Source of the DNA: Heloderma charlesbogerti
Lineage: Eukaryota; Chordata; Lepidosauria; Squamata; Helodermatidae
DNA: 64,000 nucleotides
Direction of reading: 5' to 3'
Assembly: GCA_026122225.1 (NCBI GenBank)
Contig: JANEZZ010003061.1
Coordinates: forward strand, 3,472,001 to 3,536,000
Within the stretch, counting starts at the first letter, position 1, and the number at the start of each line of letters is the position of its first letter. The notes beneath the pieces were generated by a model, which had not been told where the DNA came from, did not search any database, and was given only the letters and a program-made list of their open reading frames with translations. Below are positions 43,321-55,281 of this stretch, piece after piece. The position numbers and the translations under genes are program-made.

Positions 43321-43711
43321 TCCAACTTTAATAACTACACATTTTAAAAAGCTTAATGGAAAAGATGTATCTTTACACCATTTCTAAAGTCCAAGACAGT
43401 GTGGGTGAATCGTAATTCTTGAGGGAGTGCATTCCATAGTTGGGGGCAAATCATAGCTGAGTCTCCTTCCTTTACCCCAGTGTCTTCGGGCTAGCTTAAC
43501 AATTTACTCCATTTACTCTAAAAATATCCCTTCTCTTTTTCATTCATTTCAAAATCATAAGCAAGAAACACTAACCATGTAATCTTTACTTCTTGACTAA
43601 TTAGCTTTCCTTAAATTCCATCCTTATCAAAGCACTTTTCTAAGCTTCCTAGAGATAGCAGATGCTACAATGCCCAGAGTGTGATCTGACATAAACATTT
43701 GAGTTGTTGTT

Positions 43712-43790
43712 GTTATTTACATTTCTATACTGCCCAATAGCCAAAGCTCTCTGGGCAGTTTACAAAGAGTTAACCAGAAGACAGCTATCC
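43712..43790 (-). repeat. Probable L2-like 3' tail, reverse orientation
   Basis: The segment ttacatttctatactgccca ... gctctctgggcagtttacaa is the reverse of the 3' end seen at 5005-5050. No coding remnant. Confidence 0.6.
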
Positions 43791-44046
43791 AATGACAGGG
43801 TAAAAAGGTAGACACAAAAAGTCATCTCTATTGAATCAAGCTAAACTAAGAAAGGACTCATATTTCATATTCTCTCCTTACTTTTCTAGGAGGTTATACC
43901 TAACAATAATCCAGTCATGTGGCTAAAATGATTAAGATGCCATGCCACCAAAATCAGCGGTGAGGTGATGGGTGCATCTGAAGAGAGGGGGGCCTATGTG
44001 CGGCTAGGGGCATGCATGTTGCCAATATCTGACTTAGACTGACTAA

Positions 44047-44504
44047 GAGAGCAATCCTATGGTCCCTGGGAGAGCATCTCAGGGACCAAAAGATGGCTCA
44101 TAAACCCCCTCTGAGGTTAGAGACAGCACTCCGTCCTCAGAAGGGGGAGCTGGTGTGGAGAGAACCACACTGGCTGCTTCTCCAAAGTCAGAAAAGCAAC
44201 CTCGGAGGCTCAGGAAAGGGGGCATTCTGGTGGGTGGGGAAGAGAGGGAGACCGGAGAGGCCAGGATACAAGTTATCCTGAGCCTCCTCCAGCCTTCTTC
44301 CCTCCCCCTCTGAAGTGTCCTCACTAGACAGGCTCAAAAGCCCATCTAGCAAAAATGCAGGAGATTGGAGGACAGGGAGGTAAAGATTGCCTCTGCTGTT
44401 CCTCTTGCCCTGCCGGCCTCAGCCCAGTAGAACATAGGAAACTCAGAAGCCTCTGAGTTTGGGGGTTTCTGAGTGGCGAGGGTGCAATTGATAGGATTGG
44501 GCCC
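44047..44504 (+). mobile_element. PIF/Harbinger-like MITE, copy 3
   Basis: Flanked by TAA on both sides (44044-44046 and 44505-44507). Left terminus gagagcaatcctatgg and inverted right terminus gggcccaatcctatc match well. Its body is the closest relative of 14825-15315. Confidence 0.85.
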
Positions 44505-44579
44505 TAAAAGTATCAAGCTAATACAAAGACAACATTGCTCCTGTTATGTTGTCTCCAGCTAACTCACTACACAATTCAG

Positions 44580-45000
44580 GGTGCAATCTTATTGAGATAG
44601 ATGATCGCCTCTGAAGCCTATCCAAAGCAGGGTGCTGAAGCATGGAGGAGATGATTCCTTCCGTGCTCTGGCTGCCCTGCAGTTTTCCTTAGACCCCTTA
44701 TTTTGGGTGTCTAAGCATGGCTTAGGGAAGGGGCAGGAACGGGGCTGGAGACCGCATAAGAAACTGTCTAAAACACCTTCCGCAGTCTCCTCCCCTCCCC
44801 ACCCCAGGGAACGCCCCCCCCTTTTGCCCTGTCCATGCTCCGTGTTATGAGCATGGACAGGCACAGAGGGGCAGCTGCCCTGGTTCTCTCCACCCCAGCC
44901 TATGAGGGGGTGGGGAGCATGGTTTCTTGGCTACAGGCTCATAGCACTGTCTACAAACTCGGAGCTGGAAACTGGAAAATCCTACGGGACATAGGATTCC
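44580..45000. mobile_element. Possible PIF/Harbinger-like MITE, decayed copy 4
   Basis: It starts ggtgcaatcttattgag and ends gacataggattcctctctc, both like decayed members of the gcaatcctat terminus. The part gcatggaggagatgattcc matches the body of 42875-43320. The boundaries are approximate. Confidence 0.45.
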
Positions 45001-46141
45001 TCTCTCTGTGAGTTTCAATTCAGCACTTTCATGCTGGAGTTTCCCTTTGAATTGCAACTTATAAAAAATCAGTTCTGTTCATTTGAGCCTAAAAAGAAAA
45101 AAAAGGTTTTCTGTTCAACTTTAGATGTTAATTTACCCAGCAGTTTTAAGATGAGTGCATTATCACCAGTATCTGCTGCTCTGAAGGGTTATTTTGTGTA
45201 CATTTAATTCAATTGTCACATACTTTTTTGTGCCCTCTAGCCCACAAAAGCTGATGCCATAATAAAATGTTAGCCTTTCATAAGCAAACTCATCTGAAAT
45301 AGTATTATAAAATATGATCTACTATTTTTAAATCCTTCAAAAATCATAGATATTATGGAACATATGTATATCTTATAGTTGCATCCCACTCCCCATTACA
45401 ATATACTGTTTCTGCCCATATTAAAATGACACCAACAATACTAAATGGTTCTTTTCAAAATGAATCTGACATTTCCTCTTCAGAGAAAATTGTAGTCCTT
45501 TGGATTTCCTTCTTTAAAAAACTGACTAAAATGATAATCTGATCATATAATAAATTTGGGTTATTTCTTGAAAACATGCAAAAGAATTAATCTGCTAAAT
45601 TCAGTTCAATTAAAGATCCCCCCTTCTTCAATAAATTAAAAAGAAGATTGTTAGCCAGACCACAGCCAGCCTTTGACTGGTTTAATTGGTCAGAGAGTCA
45701 GCAAGGTGAGAGGAACCCACACCCTCCCTTGGAAATTTTGCAAAGGAAAATAAAGCTTGAGAAACTCCAGAAAAACTCAAGACAAGAGAAATATTATCAT
45801 GTTCGTCATCATCACCGTCTTTGACAAGCATGTCTGAACTGACATGAGCTGGTTCAGCCCTAAAAAAAGCTCATCTTAATAAATTATAGTTTATTAAGAT
45901 GAACATGAATGACGGATCCACACACTCTCCCCTTTGTCTAACTGTGCAATGGTTTTCAGCACTTGTAGCCTGTTTTTGAAAAAAGTATTTCATTTTAAAT
46001 ATACATTTTATACACACATACACACGCACACACCCACTCACTCACTCCTCAAGGTGCTTTACAAGATAAACATTTTAAAACAGTAACATATAAAAATACA
46101 GCTAAATAAAACAGCAACATAAACATTTAAGCTAACAGCAG
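45001..46141. other. AT-rich stretch, no exon or clear repeat
   Basis: Apart from a cacaca/cactca microsatellite-like run at about 46011-46047, nothing recognised. I looked for upstream B3GLCT exons here without success. Confidence 0.35.
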
Positions 46142-46323
46142 CAATAATGTGGGGAAACCTCAGGCCCAGGAGCCAAATCCAGTCCTCCAGGGTTCCCCAG
46201 AGGGACATGTCCCCTTCCCCTTTTCCCTAACTACTGATGGTTTGGTAGTTTCCCAGCATTTGTATAGTTCTTTCCCCATTCCAAAAGGTTGAAATGCCTC
46301 TCCTAAGGCATTTTAGTGGAAGT

Positions 46324-46986
46324 AACATTAAAAAAACGAAGATCATGGCATCACTTCCTGGCATATGGAAGGGGAAGAAATGGAAGCAGTGACAGATTTT
46401 ATTTTCTTGGGCTTCCAGATCACCGCAGATGGTGACTGTAGCCATGAAATTAAAAGACACTTGCTCCTTGGAAGGAAAGCTATGGCAAACCTAGACAGCA
46501 TAGTAAGAAGCAGACACATCACCTTGCCGACAAAGGTCCGTCTAATCAAAGCTATGGTTTTCCCAGTAGTAATGTATGGCTGTGAGAGCTGGACTCTAAG
46601 GAAGGCTGAGCGCCAAAGAATTGATGCTTTCGAACTGTGGTGCTGGAGAAGACTCTTACGAGTCCCCTGGACTGCAAGGAGGTCAAATCAGTCCATCCTC
46701 AAGGAAATCAACCCAGAGTGCTCATTGGAAGGACAGATAATGAAGCTGAAGCTCAAATATTTTGGCCACCTAATGCGAAGAGAAAACTCTCTGGAAAAGA
46801 CCCTGATGCTGGGAAAGACTGAAGGCAAAAGGAGAAGGGGACGGCAGAGGATGAGATGGCTAGATAGCATCACTGATGCAATGAATATGGACTTGAGCAC
46901 GCTCCGGGAGAGAGCGCAGGACAGGAAAGCCTGGCGTGCTATGGTCCATGGGTCACGAAGAGTCGGACACGACTGAACAACAACAA
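46324..46986 (+). mobile_element. RTE-BovB 3' fragment inside a hAT-like element
   Basis: Starts aacattaaaaaaacgaagat (5'-truncated within ORF2) and ends in a CAA tail. It is the only BovB copy here on the plus strand. A small internal deletion near 46350 removes part of the segment ggcatctggccccatcac. No convincing target-site duplication was seen. Confidence 0.9.
46365..46976 (+). pseudogene. BovB C-terminal ORF2 fragment, open to its end
   Basis: An open frame of 203 codons covers the end of the RT and the BovB C-terminal domain: MEGEEMEAVTDFIFLGFQIT, HITLPTKVRLIKAMVFPVV, GCESWTLRKAERQRIDAFEL, MRWLDSITDAMNMDLSTLRE. It lacks the endonuclease and RT catalytic motifs, so it is a remnant despite the open frame. 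It shows the bases missing at the frameshift of the 10.6-kb copy. Confidence 0.9.
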
Positions 46987-47401
46987 GAGCTTTGAGCTAC
47001 AATATACTGCAGGGGTGTGTTTTTGTTTTGTTTTTTGTATTTTTGGCCCTGCCTGCTTTGCCTTCGGTCCTGTCCACCACTAGAATCAGCCTCTGAGACC
47101 TCTGAAATTGAATTTGGCCCTCAGTCTGAAAGAGGTTCTCCAACCCTGCTTTAAAAGCAGAAAGGAACATCCAGGATTTAAGGCCTGTTTAAAAATGGGG
47201 AGGGACAGAGCCATGCACACATGCCATGGTAGGGAACTCTACAAGGATGGGGCCACCAGAGGAACTGCCCTGTCTCTTGTGCCTGCCAACCTAATACATC
47301 TTATTGGCAAGCATGTGAGCAGGACCTCCATGGCCAATCTTAGGGCCCAGGCAAGTTCATATAGGCTCTGCTGGTGCTTCAAATAACCTGGACCCAAGCT
47401 A

Positions 47402-47594
47402 GCTTCAGTGTTTCTATCCTGGTTTGTTTAAACCAGTTTTCTGTTACACCCAAAACAGAAACTATAGCTTTATCTAGGCTTACTAAACAGGATATGAAAG
47501 CAGAATATGATCCTGCTTTCATATCTTGGTTTGTAGCCCAAGATTAAGTCACAGTTTCTCAGTTCAGATGAAACAAGACAAAAACACTGAAGTC
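47402..47594. repeat. Foldback element of about 193 bp
   Basis: Outer arms gcttcagtgtttctatcctg and, inverted from the right end, acttcagtgtttttgtcttg match. At the centre gatatgaaagcag (47491-47503) and ctgctttcatatc (47513-47525) pair perfectly. The arms between are imperfectly complementary. Confidence 0.75.
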
Positions 47595-47599
47595 AGTGT

Positions 47600-48894
47600 G
47601 CAAGGGAAGGGGGAAGTACCTGGGTCTGATATACATTCTCAATACACTAAGGTTTATTAAACCAAGTTTGTTACATCTGAACCAGACCTTTACAGAAAGC
47701 CAAGGAACAAATATACAGTCAATTTCTATCAGCTCACTATGCTTTTATAGAGAAACAGACCTCAGGGTATCTGAATTCTATATACTCAGCACTGGAGAAG
47801 AAGAAATAAATACCAGATACCTCCACAGATACTGTACTTTTGATTTAGTAATGTTGGCAGCCCTAGGAATCTATGCAAAGGGTAGGATATAAATTCCCAT
47901 AATTAACAAAATATGCATATATCTTTTAATCATTTTTAAATCGGGGCATTTATTCCAACTATTATATTTCATTAACAGTCCTACCAATCATGTACACTTC
48001 TGTGTCTCTCATAAAATATCCAACATTCATTATCACCAGTGTGGGTTTTCTACTAGGATCAATGTAGGAAACAATCTATTTATAGCTGAGGAAACATGCA
48101 TGCTATGGCTCCATGTCAAACATTTCCCTTCAAGTAGAAGAGTATATGCTTCTTATCTCAGCAGCCTTTTAAGACGGGAAAAAATGGAGAACTACATGAG
48201 GAACTTCCAGCAAACAGTTTGGTTTTTGTCTGAAAGAAACTGGCTGAGCCCTGGTATTAAAAAACAAAACAAAACATTTCAAATGTATTTGTATGCCCCA
48301 TTTCTATACCAAGCTTCAGAAATTTTCCTTTTGGTTTTACCATTGTGACAACTAAGAATATATTCTGCAATTTTACCTGGTTGTTTTAGGATTTCAAAAT
48401 TTCCCCATGCTCAAAAATACTTTTTGCCATTTTACAATTATCCTGATTTATTTACTTATTTTTTACATGTATACCCATCTTTCTCCAAAGAGTTCAGAGT
48501 GGTTTACACATGGTTCCCCAGTATGCATCTTATAGTATGAATCAGGCAGCTTATAGGATCAGACCTGCTTAGCTTCAGCCAGTAAAAGTGGGTCAAATGC
48601 CTTCAGACCATTATCTAGTCATTTTGAGAATTTAATTCCTTGGCTCCTACTCATAGACTGCACTCTTCCAGGCAGCAATCAAATCAACAGGACACAAGCA
48701 ATTAATGATTAATTGATTAATGAGATTTAGAGAGATTTAGAGAGATGGGCATCTTTAAAGCGGAGTTTGTCGGGTAAGGTAAATATACTTAAGATGAATA
48801 CTATACCTCAGATTGTTTATGTTATACGTGGAGTAGGATTCCCTTATCTATAACTGGCAAATATTTTCAGAAAAGCAATGCTTAAGTTTTGTAA
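47600..48894. other. Unassigned stretch
   Basis: AT-rich. A short segment near 48460-48520 (tacccatctttctccaaag) resembles the reverse of a LINE 3' end. No exon found; a chance reading NFEILKQP before a GT near 48375 was rejected. Confidence 0.35.
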
Positions 48895-48895
48895 A

Positions 48896-50180
48896 TTGGG
48901 GGGGAGGGGGTCCTCCCTGCCAAGATTATCACTGAAAGGATGCAACTTCCAACTAAAGAACGTGGATTTGGTTTTCCAAATCTTGCTTTATATCATCAGG
49001 CTTATCTGCTGATTCATACTGAATTTTGGTCTTTCCCATCTGCATGGGATCTTCTGCCTTGGTCAGTTTTGGAATCTTCTTGTCTGCTTCCTCTCCCTAA
49101 ATGGATAGCATTAGGTCCCAGTCATACAAGAATGCATAGGTTCCCCCCACAGTTTCTATAGTTAGAGATGTGTGGAATATAATGCCAAATCAATTACACT
49201 TCGATATGTTTTCTCATGCTAAATTGACTTTATGGGGCAATCCAGATCTAAAAATTGGTAAGAAAAAGTTGTTTGTGGCAGAAACGGACAGATAAAGGAA
49301 TTTTTACTTTGGATCAACTGTTGGATACTGCTGCTGAGTTCTTGTTGTTTCTCTTCTGCATGTCAAATGTGACTTGCCAGTTACGGCTGAATGGCAAATA
49401 CTTGCATTTGTTAGTATCTAGGTTTGGCCCAGCTACTTTTACAGCGTCAGATTCTCCATCACTATTGGAACCACTTATTGAGGCTGGTCAGGCAAAGCAA
49501 CCCATGATCCAGGTCTAGAAATACTTGTTATTGGTGAATAAATATGATATATAGGGTTTTAAGCAGGAATGGAATAGGGAATTGGATTATCCCATTCTGC
49601 CTAATCAGTGGATCACTGCTTTGGTGTCTATACCTGTCGCGTCTATGGATCTTAGGCTGTGTGTTATTCTGCAAAAACATTTGTTTCATGTCTATTGGAC
49701 ACCACAATGCCTCTTTAATAAGGGATTGTCTAATTCAGCTAATTGCTGGCTGTGAAATGCAGCTAATGCTTCCTTAAGACATATGCTTTGGCAATGCCCA
49801 GTAGTTACTTCTTTTTGGGAGAAGGCTATTATACAGACAAATTTTGTACTGGAACAGTCTTTCCTATTCACTGATGTACATACTCTTTTAAATTACTTAG
49901 CCGCTTCAAGGAAGGTAATGAATGGTCAGTGTAAATGGAATCATAGAATCATAGGGTTCTACAAGGTCATCGAGTCCAACCCCATGCTCAATGCATCTCG
50001 GTGCCCTTTTGACAGCGAAAAGACTGGTATTATAAGACTGGAAGGATAAACACTTACCTCCTATAATGCAAGAGACTGAGGACCTTACAACATTTTCAAC
50101 ACTTAAACGGGTAACATATAGACACCACCCTCAAATGGATACTTATTTGGATATCTGCCCTGCTTTTGGTGAAGCCTATG
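48896..50180 (+). mobile_element. L1-clade LINE, decayed ORF2 C-terminal part
   Basis: Translated pieces follow the L1 ORF2 order: LPTKERGFGFPNLALYHQAY (48943 on), a decayed middle with a RTDKGIFTLDQLLD piece (about 49285), then NAANASLRHMLWQCPVVTSF (about 49760-49815). The last matches the L1 C-terminal cysteine-histidine region. Many frameshifts; a CR1 tail lies within it. Confidence 0.75.
49936..50047 (-). repeat. CR1 LINE 3' end inserted in the L1 remnant
   Basis: On the plus strand gaatcatagaatcatagggt followed by caaggtcatcgagtccaacc is the reverse of the classic CR1 3' end with its ATTCTATGATTCT tail. Only about 110 bp are present. Confidence 0.8.
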
Positions 50181-50417
50181 TATAATTGCTAGAAATTTGT
50201 ATTTTCTTAGATATACGTTTTGTAGATATTTATTGCTACTGATATATACAAATGAAGGTATGTATATTTTTAAAAACCCTCAAAAAATAGAGAGAAAAAG
50301 ACAGGAGACAGGCAAGCAGTTCTCTTTCTTGTCCATCCAATTCTATTCCTGGGAAAGGATTAAAAAAACTTTGCATCAAGTACCTCTGGCCCAATGGAGT
50401 TTTAGATGTGCTTCTTA

Positions 50418-50848
50418 GGGCGCAATCCTATGGCCGCTAGACAGCGTCTAGACAGCCACAAGATTTTTCAGTTTATGGGAACTGAACTCAGAGCCAGTAC
50501 TCTGAGCTTGGTTCCCAGAAATCTGACTCCCTCCCCCGCTGCCTTGTAGGAGATGTGGGTTGTCCCCAGCTCCGTGTTCATAAAAACAGTGCAGAGTGGC
50601 CAAAAATGGGGCATTTTGGGGGCTGGGGGAGGACTGTGGAAGCACCGCTATGATGCTTCCTATGCACCATGTGGCCTCCCCTCCCCTCACTTCAAGGCAC
50701 CCTGACTAGATAGCCGAAATTGGCCATCTAGCCACAAATGCAGGGCAGCCAGAGCACAGAGGAGATCCCTTCCATGCTCCACCCGCCCTGCATTAGTCAG
50801 TCGCCTCCGAGTTCGGAGATGGAAGACTATCCCCATAGGATTGTGCCC
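50418..50848 (+). mobile_element. PIF/Harbinger-like MITE, copy 5, best preserved ends
   Basis: Terminus gggcgcaatcctatgg and, inverted, gggcacaatcctatgg (15 of 16 match), flanked by TTA on both sides (50415-50417 and 50849-50851). The size (431 bp), TWA-type duplication and lack of coding capacity fit a Harbinger MITE. It aligns with 42875-43320 in the same orientation. Confidence 0.85.
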
Positions 50849-51285
50849 TTAAAGTGTTTCCTCTCGTGCTGCAGGGCAAGCCACTTTGGAAAATTGTGGG
50901 GGTTTATTTTCATCTATCTCAGGTTACAATATCAACGTACTGTTCAGGTTTATTGCTCAGTGAGCATCTTCTGACAATTGTGATTTTTTAAAACAGTTTT
51001 TTAAAAATGCATTTTTAATTACTGTTTTCACTGAACAGTTAAACAAAACTTTAAACATTACTTTAGAGTACAAGTACTTATTATACTGCATAAGCATCCA
51101 GATTCAGTACTGTGGTGCCAAAGTTACACCAGATATAAAGAGTTCCACAAGTTATATTTATATTCAAATGTCTAAGATATTACATCCCTCCAAAATAATC
51201 TCTGTGTGACTGGTGGCTTGAGTCGTTTTCTTTTTTGTTAACAAATGTAGAGAATAGAAGCCATGTCTATAAAACTGTCTTACTT

Positions 51286-52276
51286 GTTGTTCAGTCATTC
51301 AGTCATGTCCGACTCTTCGTGACCCCATGGACCATAGCACGCTAGGCCTTCCTGTCCTGCGCTCTCTCCCGGAGCGTGCTCAAGTTCATATTCATTGCAT
51401 CAGTGATGGTATCTAGCCATCTCATCCTCTGCCATCCCCTTCTCCTTTTGCCTTCAGTCTTTCCCAACATCAGGGTTTTTCCAGAGAGTTTTCTCTTTGC
51501 ATTAGGTGAGCAGTCAGGGTTGATTTCCTTTAGGATGGACTGATTGGACCTCCTTGCAGTCCAGGGGACTTGTAAGAGTCTTCTCCAGCACCACAGTTCG
51601 AAAGAAAATAAAATCTGTCACTGCTTCCATTTCTTCCCCTTCCATATGCCAGGAAGTGATGGGGCCAGATGCCATGATCTTCGTTTTTTTAATGTTGAGT
51701 TTCAAACCAGCTTTTGCACTCTCCTCTTTCACCCTCAACAAGAGGCTCTTTAGATCCTCTTTGCTTTCTGCCATTAGGGTGATGTCGTCTGCATATCGGA
51801 GGTTGTTGATAATTCTCCTGGCAATCTTAATTCCGACCTGTGATTCATCCAACCCAGCGTTTCTCATGATGTACTCTGCATATAAGTTAAATAAGCAGGA
51901 CAACAATATGCAGCCTTGTCGTACTCTGTTGCCAATTTTGAACCAATCGGTTGTTCCATGTCTTGTTCTTAATGTTGCTTCTTGACCCTCGTACAGGTTT
52001 CTCAGGAGACAGGTAAGGTGGTCTGGTACTCCCATCACTTTCAGAATTTGCCACAGTTTGTTGTGATCCACACAATCAAAGGCTTTAGCGTAGTCAATGA
52101 AGCAGAAATAGATGTTTTTCTGGAATTCTCTTGCTTTCTCCATGATCCAGCAAATGTTGGCAATTTGATCTCTAGTTCCTCTGCCTCTTCGAAACCCCTC
52201 TTGTACTTCCGGTAGTTCTTGGTTCGCATACTGCTGAAGCCTAGCTTGTAGGATTTTGAGCATCACCTTGCTGGTC
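51286..52276 (-). pseudogene. RTE-BovB fragment with internal deletions
   Basis: From the 3' end (ttgttgttcagtcattcag) it runs into the RT. It has a small deletion near 51508 and a loss of about 220 bp at 51603, where ttcgaaag joins aaaataaaatc. The RT part reads FCFIDYAKAFDCVDH and NNLRYADDITLM. The open frame 51514-52449 carries on past the BovB end into L1 sequence of the same strand, a chance fusion. No target-site duplication found. Confidence 0.85.
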
Positions 52277-53890
52277 ATCCCCCTAATCCATCTACTGTGA
52301 TGAGTGAGCTTCTTGGCTAATGCCACTTGCCAAATCCTGGTATAGCACCCTTGGACTGTATATCCTGACTTGGTTTTCCACTCTTTTGCTATCTCCATAT
52401 GTGCTACTGCTAATAAGAGAGAGACTAATTCTTTATGGCTTACATACACATTACATCATCACAAATGGATAAAAGTGCTTATAATGGTTTTGTGCAGTTG
52501 TTGATGTGTCATGCCTGAAATTTCTTTAAAGTTGTTTGACCAAAATGCTTGCACATAAACATCTCCACACCACATGTGCATTAGTGTTTCCCTGGAATGA
52601 GATCCTCTCCAGCATAATGACAGTAGCTCTCAGTTTATGTGGCATAATCTCACCGTGGTGAGGTGGCAGCTATAAACCACATTTAGACTGGGCTGATGTG
52701 GTTCTTAATGGTTCCTAGCACCACACTGATTTCCAGCTTGCTTCCAGTATTTTTGTTCCCAATCACTCTCCCAAACTTCCTTTAACCTCCATGAATCCCC
52801 ATATACCTCTGCTGCCATTCATAGATATACTCCTTCAAATTGAATGCGGTGGTTTTCAGTCAGTGTTAAAGGCCACTGAGTTGAATTGAGCAGCCAGTTA
52901 GGCTTTCTTCACATGGAGCTTTTATCCTGCGATTGAGATTGCTCCTTCACAGAAGCTGGTGGGCTCTTTACATGATGCCGTGAACCTCCAAGGCGTCTCC
53001 TGCACTAAATGTCCTTTGTTCTGTTTTTAAATTGATCACAGATAATGAGCTATCAAATTACCCCATTGTGTTCCGCTTGAGTTCCCTCCATGAAAAAGAG
53101 GAAAAGAGGCAAGATGAGAAGCAAGATCAATGAAAGATAATGGAAGACTCAGATATGGGGAGGAGGAGGGGGAAAGGGGAGGGGGGAAAGGAAGCGGGTG
53201 AAAAAAGGAGTCGTTGTGATCCTGCATTTAAAACAGGAGCAGAAAAACCCATTTTAAATGCAGGATTTTAGGCTGGTACAGAGATGCCCTTAGTTTGCTT
53301 TCCCCTGTAATTCTCTTAATATTTTATCCTCTGTTATTGGTCTTTGTTTTTCAAACAAGTCCTCTTAATCTGTCAGTACCACCTAATTCCCAATCCATGT
53401 ACATTGCATATGTACTTGAATCTTGAAATTGAGGATGATCTAGGAAATACAGTAAGGTAGAGGTCGGTGGAACAAAAACTTTAACCTACCTTTCCCATGT
53501 AGATGAACCCACATGCAAGAAGGGTTTCTCAATTATGGCAAGAATACTGTGCTTAAGAGGCTGAAATGAGAGTTCTTGAATCAATGGTATTTGATTAACA
53601 ACTTCTGTATTTCTTTGTCATTTTGAATGAGGTGTATCAATTGCTTTACTGGTGCACCATCATAGTATATTTTTAGATTGGGGAAGCATAGCCCCACTTT
53701 TAGGTGCCTATACCTATTTTGATCCCCCCATAATACAAAATGTTTCCAGCTTTTTTGCCATTTCTAAAAGTTTTCAGCTATAGTTTTTATAGGGAGAGTT
53801 TGAACGGGAAATAAAAAACTTGGGTAGACATATCATCGTGATGAGTGCTATTTTTCCAAGCAAAGATAGGTTTAGTCCTTTCCATTCCTT
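52277..53890 (-). mobile_element. L1-clade LINE remnant, reverse orientation
   Basis: On the minus strand the order is, from 53880 down: GLNLSLLGKIALI, MCLPKFFIF and a RSNSLYKNY-type piece (typical of the L1 ORF2 region after the RT), later a cysteine-rich piece near 52600, then YTRIWQVALAKKLTHHSRW at 52290-52350. Both ends are cut by BovB insertions, so these were later events. Part of the middle (about 52860-53520) is not recognisable and may be another insertion. Confidence 0.7.
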
Positions 53891-55076
53891 TGTTGTTGTT
53901 CAGTCATTCAGTCGTGTACGACTCTTTGTGACCCCATGGACCACAGCACGCCAGGTCTCTCTCCCGGAGCGTGCTGAAGTCCATATTCATTGCATCAGTG
54001 ATGCTATCTAGCCATCTCATCCTCTGTCATCCCCTTCCCCTTTTGCCTTCAGTCTTTCCCAGCATCAGGATCTTTTCTAGAGAGTTTTCTCTTCTCATTA
54101 GGTGGCCAAAATATTTGAGCTTCAGCTTCAGTATCTGTCCTTCCAATGAGCACTCAGGGTTGATTTCCTTTAGGATGGCCTGATTTGACCTCCTTGCAGT
54201 CCAGGGGACTCCTAAGTCTTCTCCAGCACCACAGTTCGAAAACATCAGTTCTTTGGCGCTCAGCCTTCCTTATAGCCCAGCTCTCACAGCCATACATTAC
54301 TACTGGGAAAACCATAGCTTTGATTAGATGGACCTTTGTCGGCAAGGTGATGTCTCTGCTTCTTACTATGCTGTCTAGGTTTGCCATAGCTTTCCTCCCA
54401 AGGAGCAAGCGTCTTTTAATTTCATGGCTACAGTCACTGTCTGCAGTGATCTTGGAGCCCAAGAAAATAAAATCTGTCACTGCTTCCATTTCTTCCCCTT
54501 CCATATGCCAGGAAGTGATGGGGCCAGATGCCATGATCTTAGTTTTTTTAATGTTGAGTTTCAAACCAGCTTTTGCACTCTCCACTTTCACCCTCAACAA
54601 GAGGCTCTTTAGATCCTCTTCGCTTTCTGCCATTAGGGTGGTATCGTCTGCGTATCTGAGGTTGTTGATAATTCTCCCAGCAATCTTAATTCCGACCTCT
54701 GATTCATCCAACCTGGCGTTTCTCATGATGTACTCTGCATATAAGTTAAATAAGCAGGGCGACAATATGCAGCCTTGTCGTACTCCTTTCCCAATTTTGA
54801 ACCAATCGGTTGTTTCATGTCTGGTTCTTACTGTTGCTTCTTGATCCTCGTACAAATTTCTCAGGAGACAGGTAAGGTGGTCTGGTACCCCCATCTCTTT
54901 CAGAATTTGCCACAGTTTGTTGTGATCCACACAATTAAAGGCTTTAGCGTAGTCAATGAAGCAGAAATAGACGTTTTTCTGGAATTCTCTCGCTTTCTCC
55001 ATGATCCAGCGAAAGTTGGCGATTTGATCTCTAGTTCTTCTGCCTCTTCGAAACCCAGCTTGTACTTCTGGTAGTT
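53891..55076 (-). mobile_element. RTE-BovB, 5'-truncated, inserted in L1
   Basis: The direct repeats ttccattccttt (53880-53891) and ttccattccgtt (55077-55088) match at 11 of 12 positions, allowing one shared base at the tail. The copy covers the RT and C-terminal region and ends in the GTT-type tail on the plus strand. Confidence 0.9.
53900..55002 (-). pseudogene. BovB reverse transcriptase fragment with a frameshift
   Basis: The frame 55002-54154 shows FCFIDYAKAFNCVDH, GVRQGCILSPCLFNLY and NNLRYADDTTLM. A 2-base loss near 54215 (ctcctaagtcttc where other copies have ctcctaagagtcttc) shifts it, and the C-terminal part continues in another frame to about 54027, after which a short deletion occurs near 53955. 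It is non-functional. Confidence 0.88.
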
Positions 55077-55281
55077 TTCCATTCCGTTAGTTCCTTTTAA
55101 ATGTCATGAATTACTGGGTTAAAAGTTCCTTTTACAATTATGGTATTTTAACAGCATATTATTATTATGGTTTCACTGTGGTATTGCCACCTTTATTGTC
55201 TTCTAGTATTCAGCCTGCTTCCTTTGTACACATTTTGTGTGATATCTCTTTTCTGTTTTTGTTTAATGATTTGTGCTTTAC

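Larger units (their letters stand above)
46142..47148 (+). mobile_element. hAT-like non-autonomous transposon, copy 3, split by BovB
   Basis: The left part (gtggggaaacctcaggccca ... aaaggttgaaatgcctctcc) and right part (gagctttgagctac ... gaaagaggttctccaaccctg) correspond to the two halves of the copy at 40124-40474. The ends ggggaaacctcaggccc and, inverted, ggagaacctctttcag are inverted repeats. BovB occupies 46324-46986. Confidence 0.75.

Noticed and set aside
48375..48410. Minus-strand reading NFEILKQP before a GT, reminiscent of human ILKQAADLTQ
   Set aside because: The phase is wrong for joining exon 5, a stop lies just upstream and there is no acceptor; treated as chance.
51514..52449. 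A single 311-codon protein
   Set aside because: It is a chance fusion of an internally deleted BovB piece with L1 sequence of the same strand.
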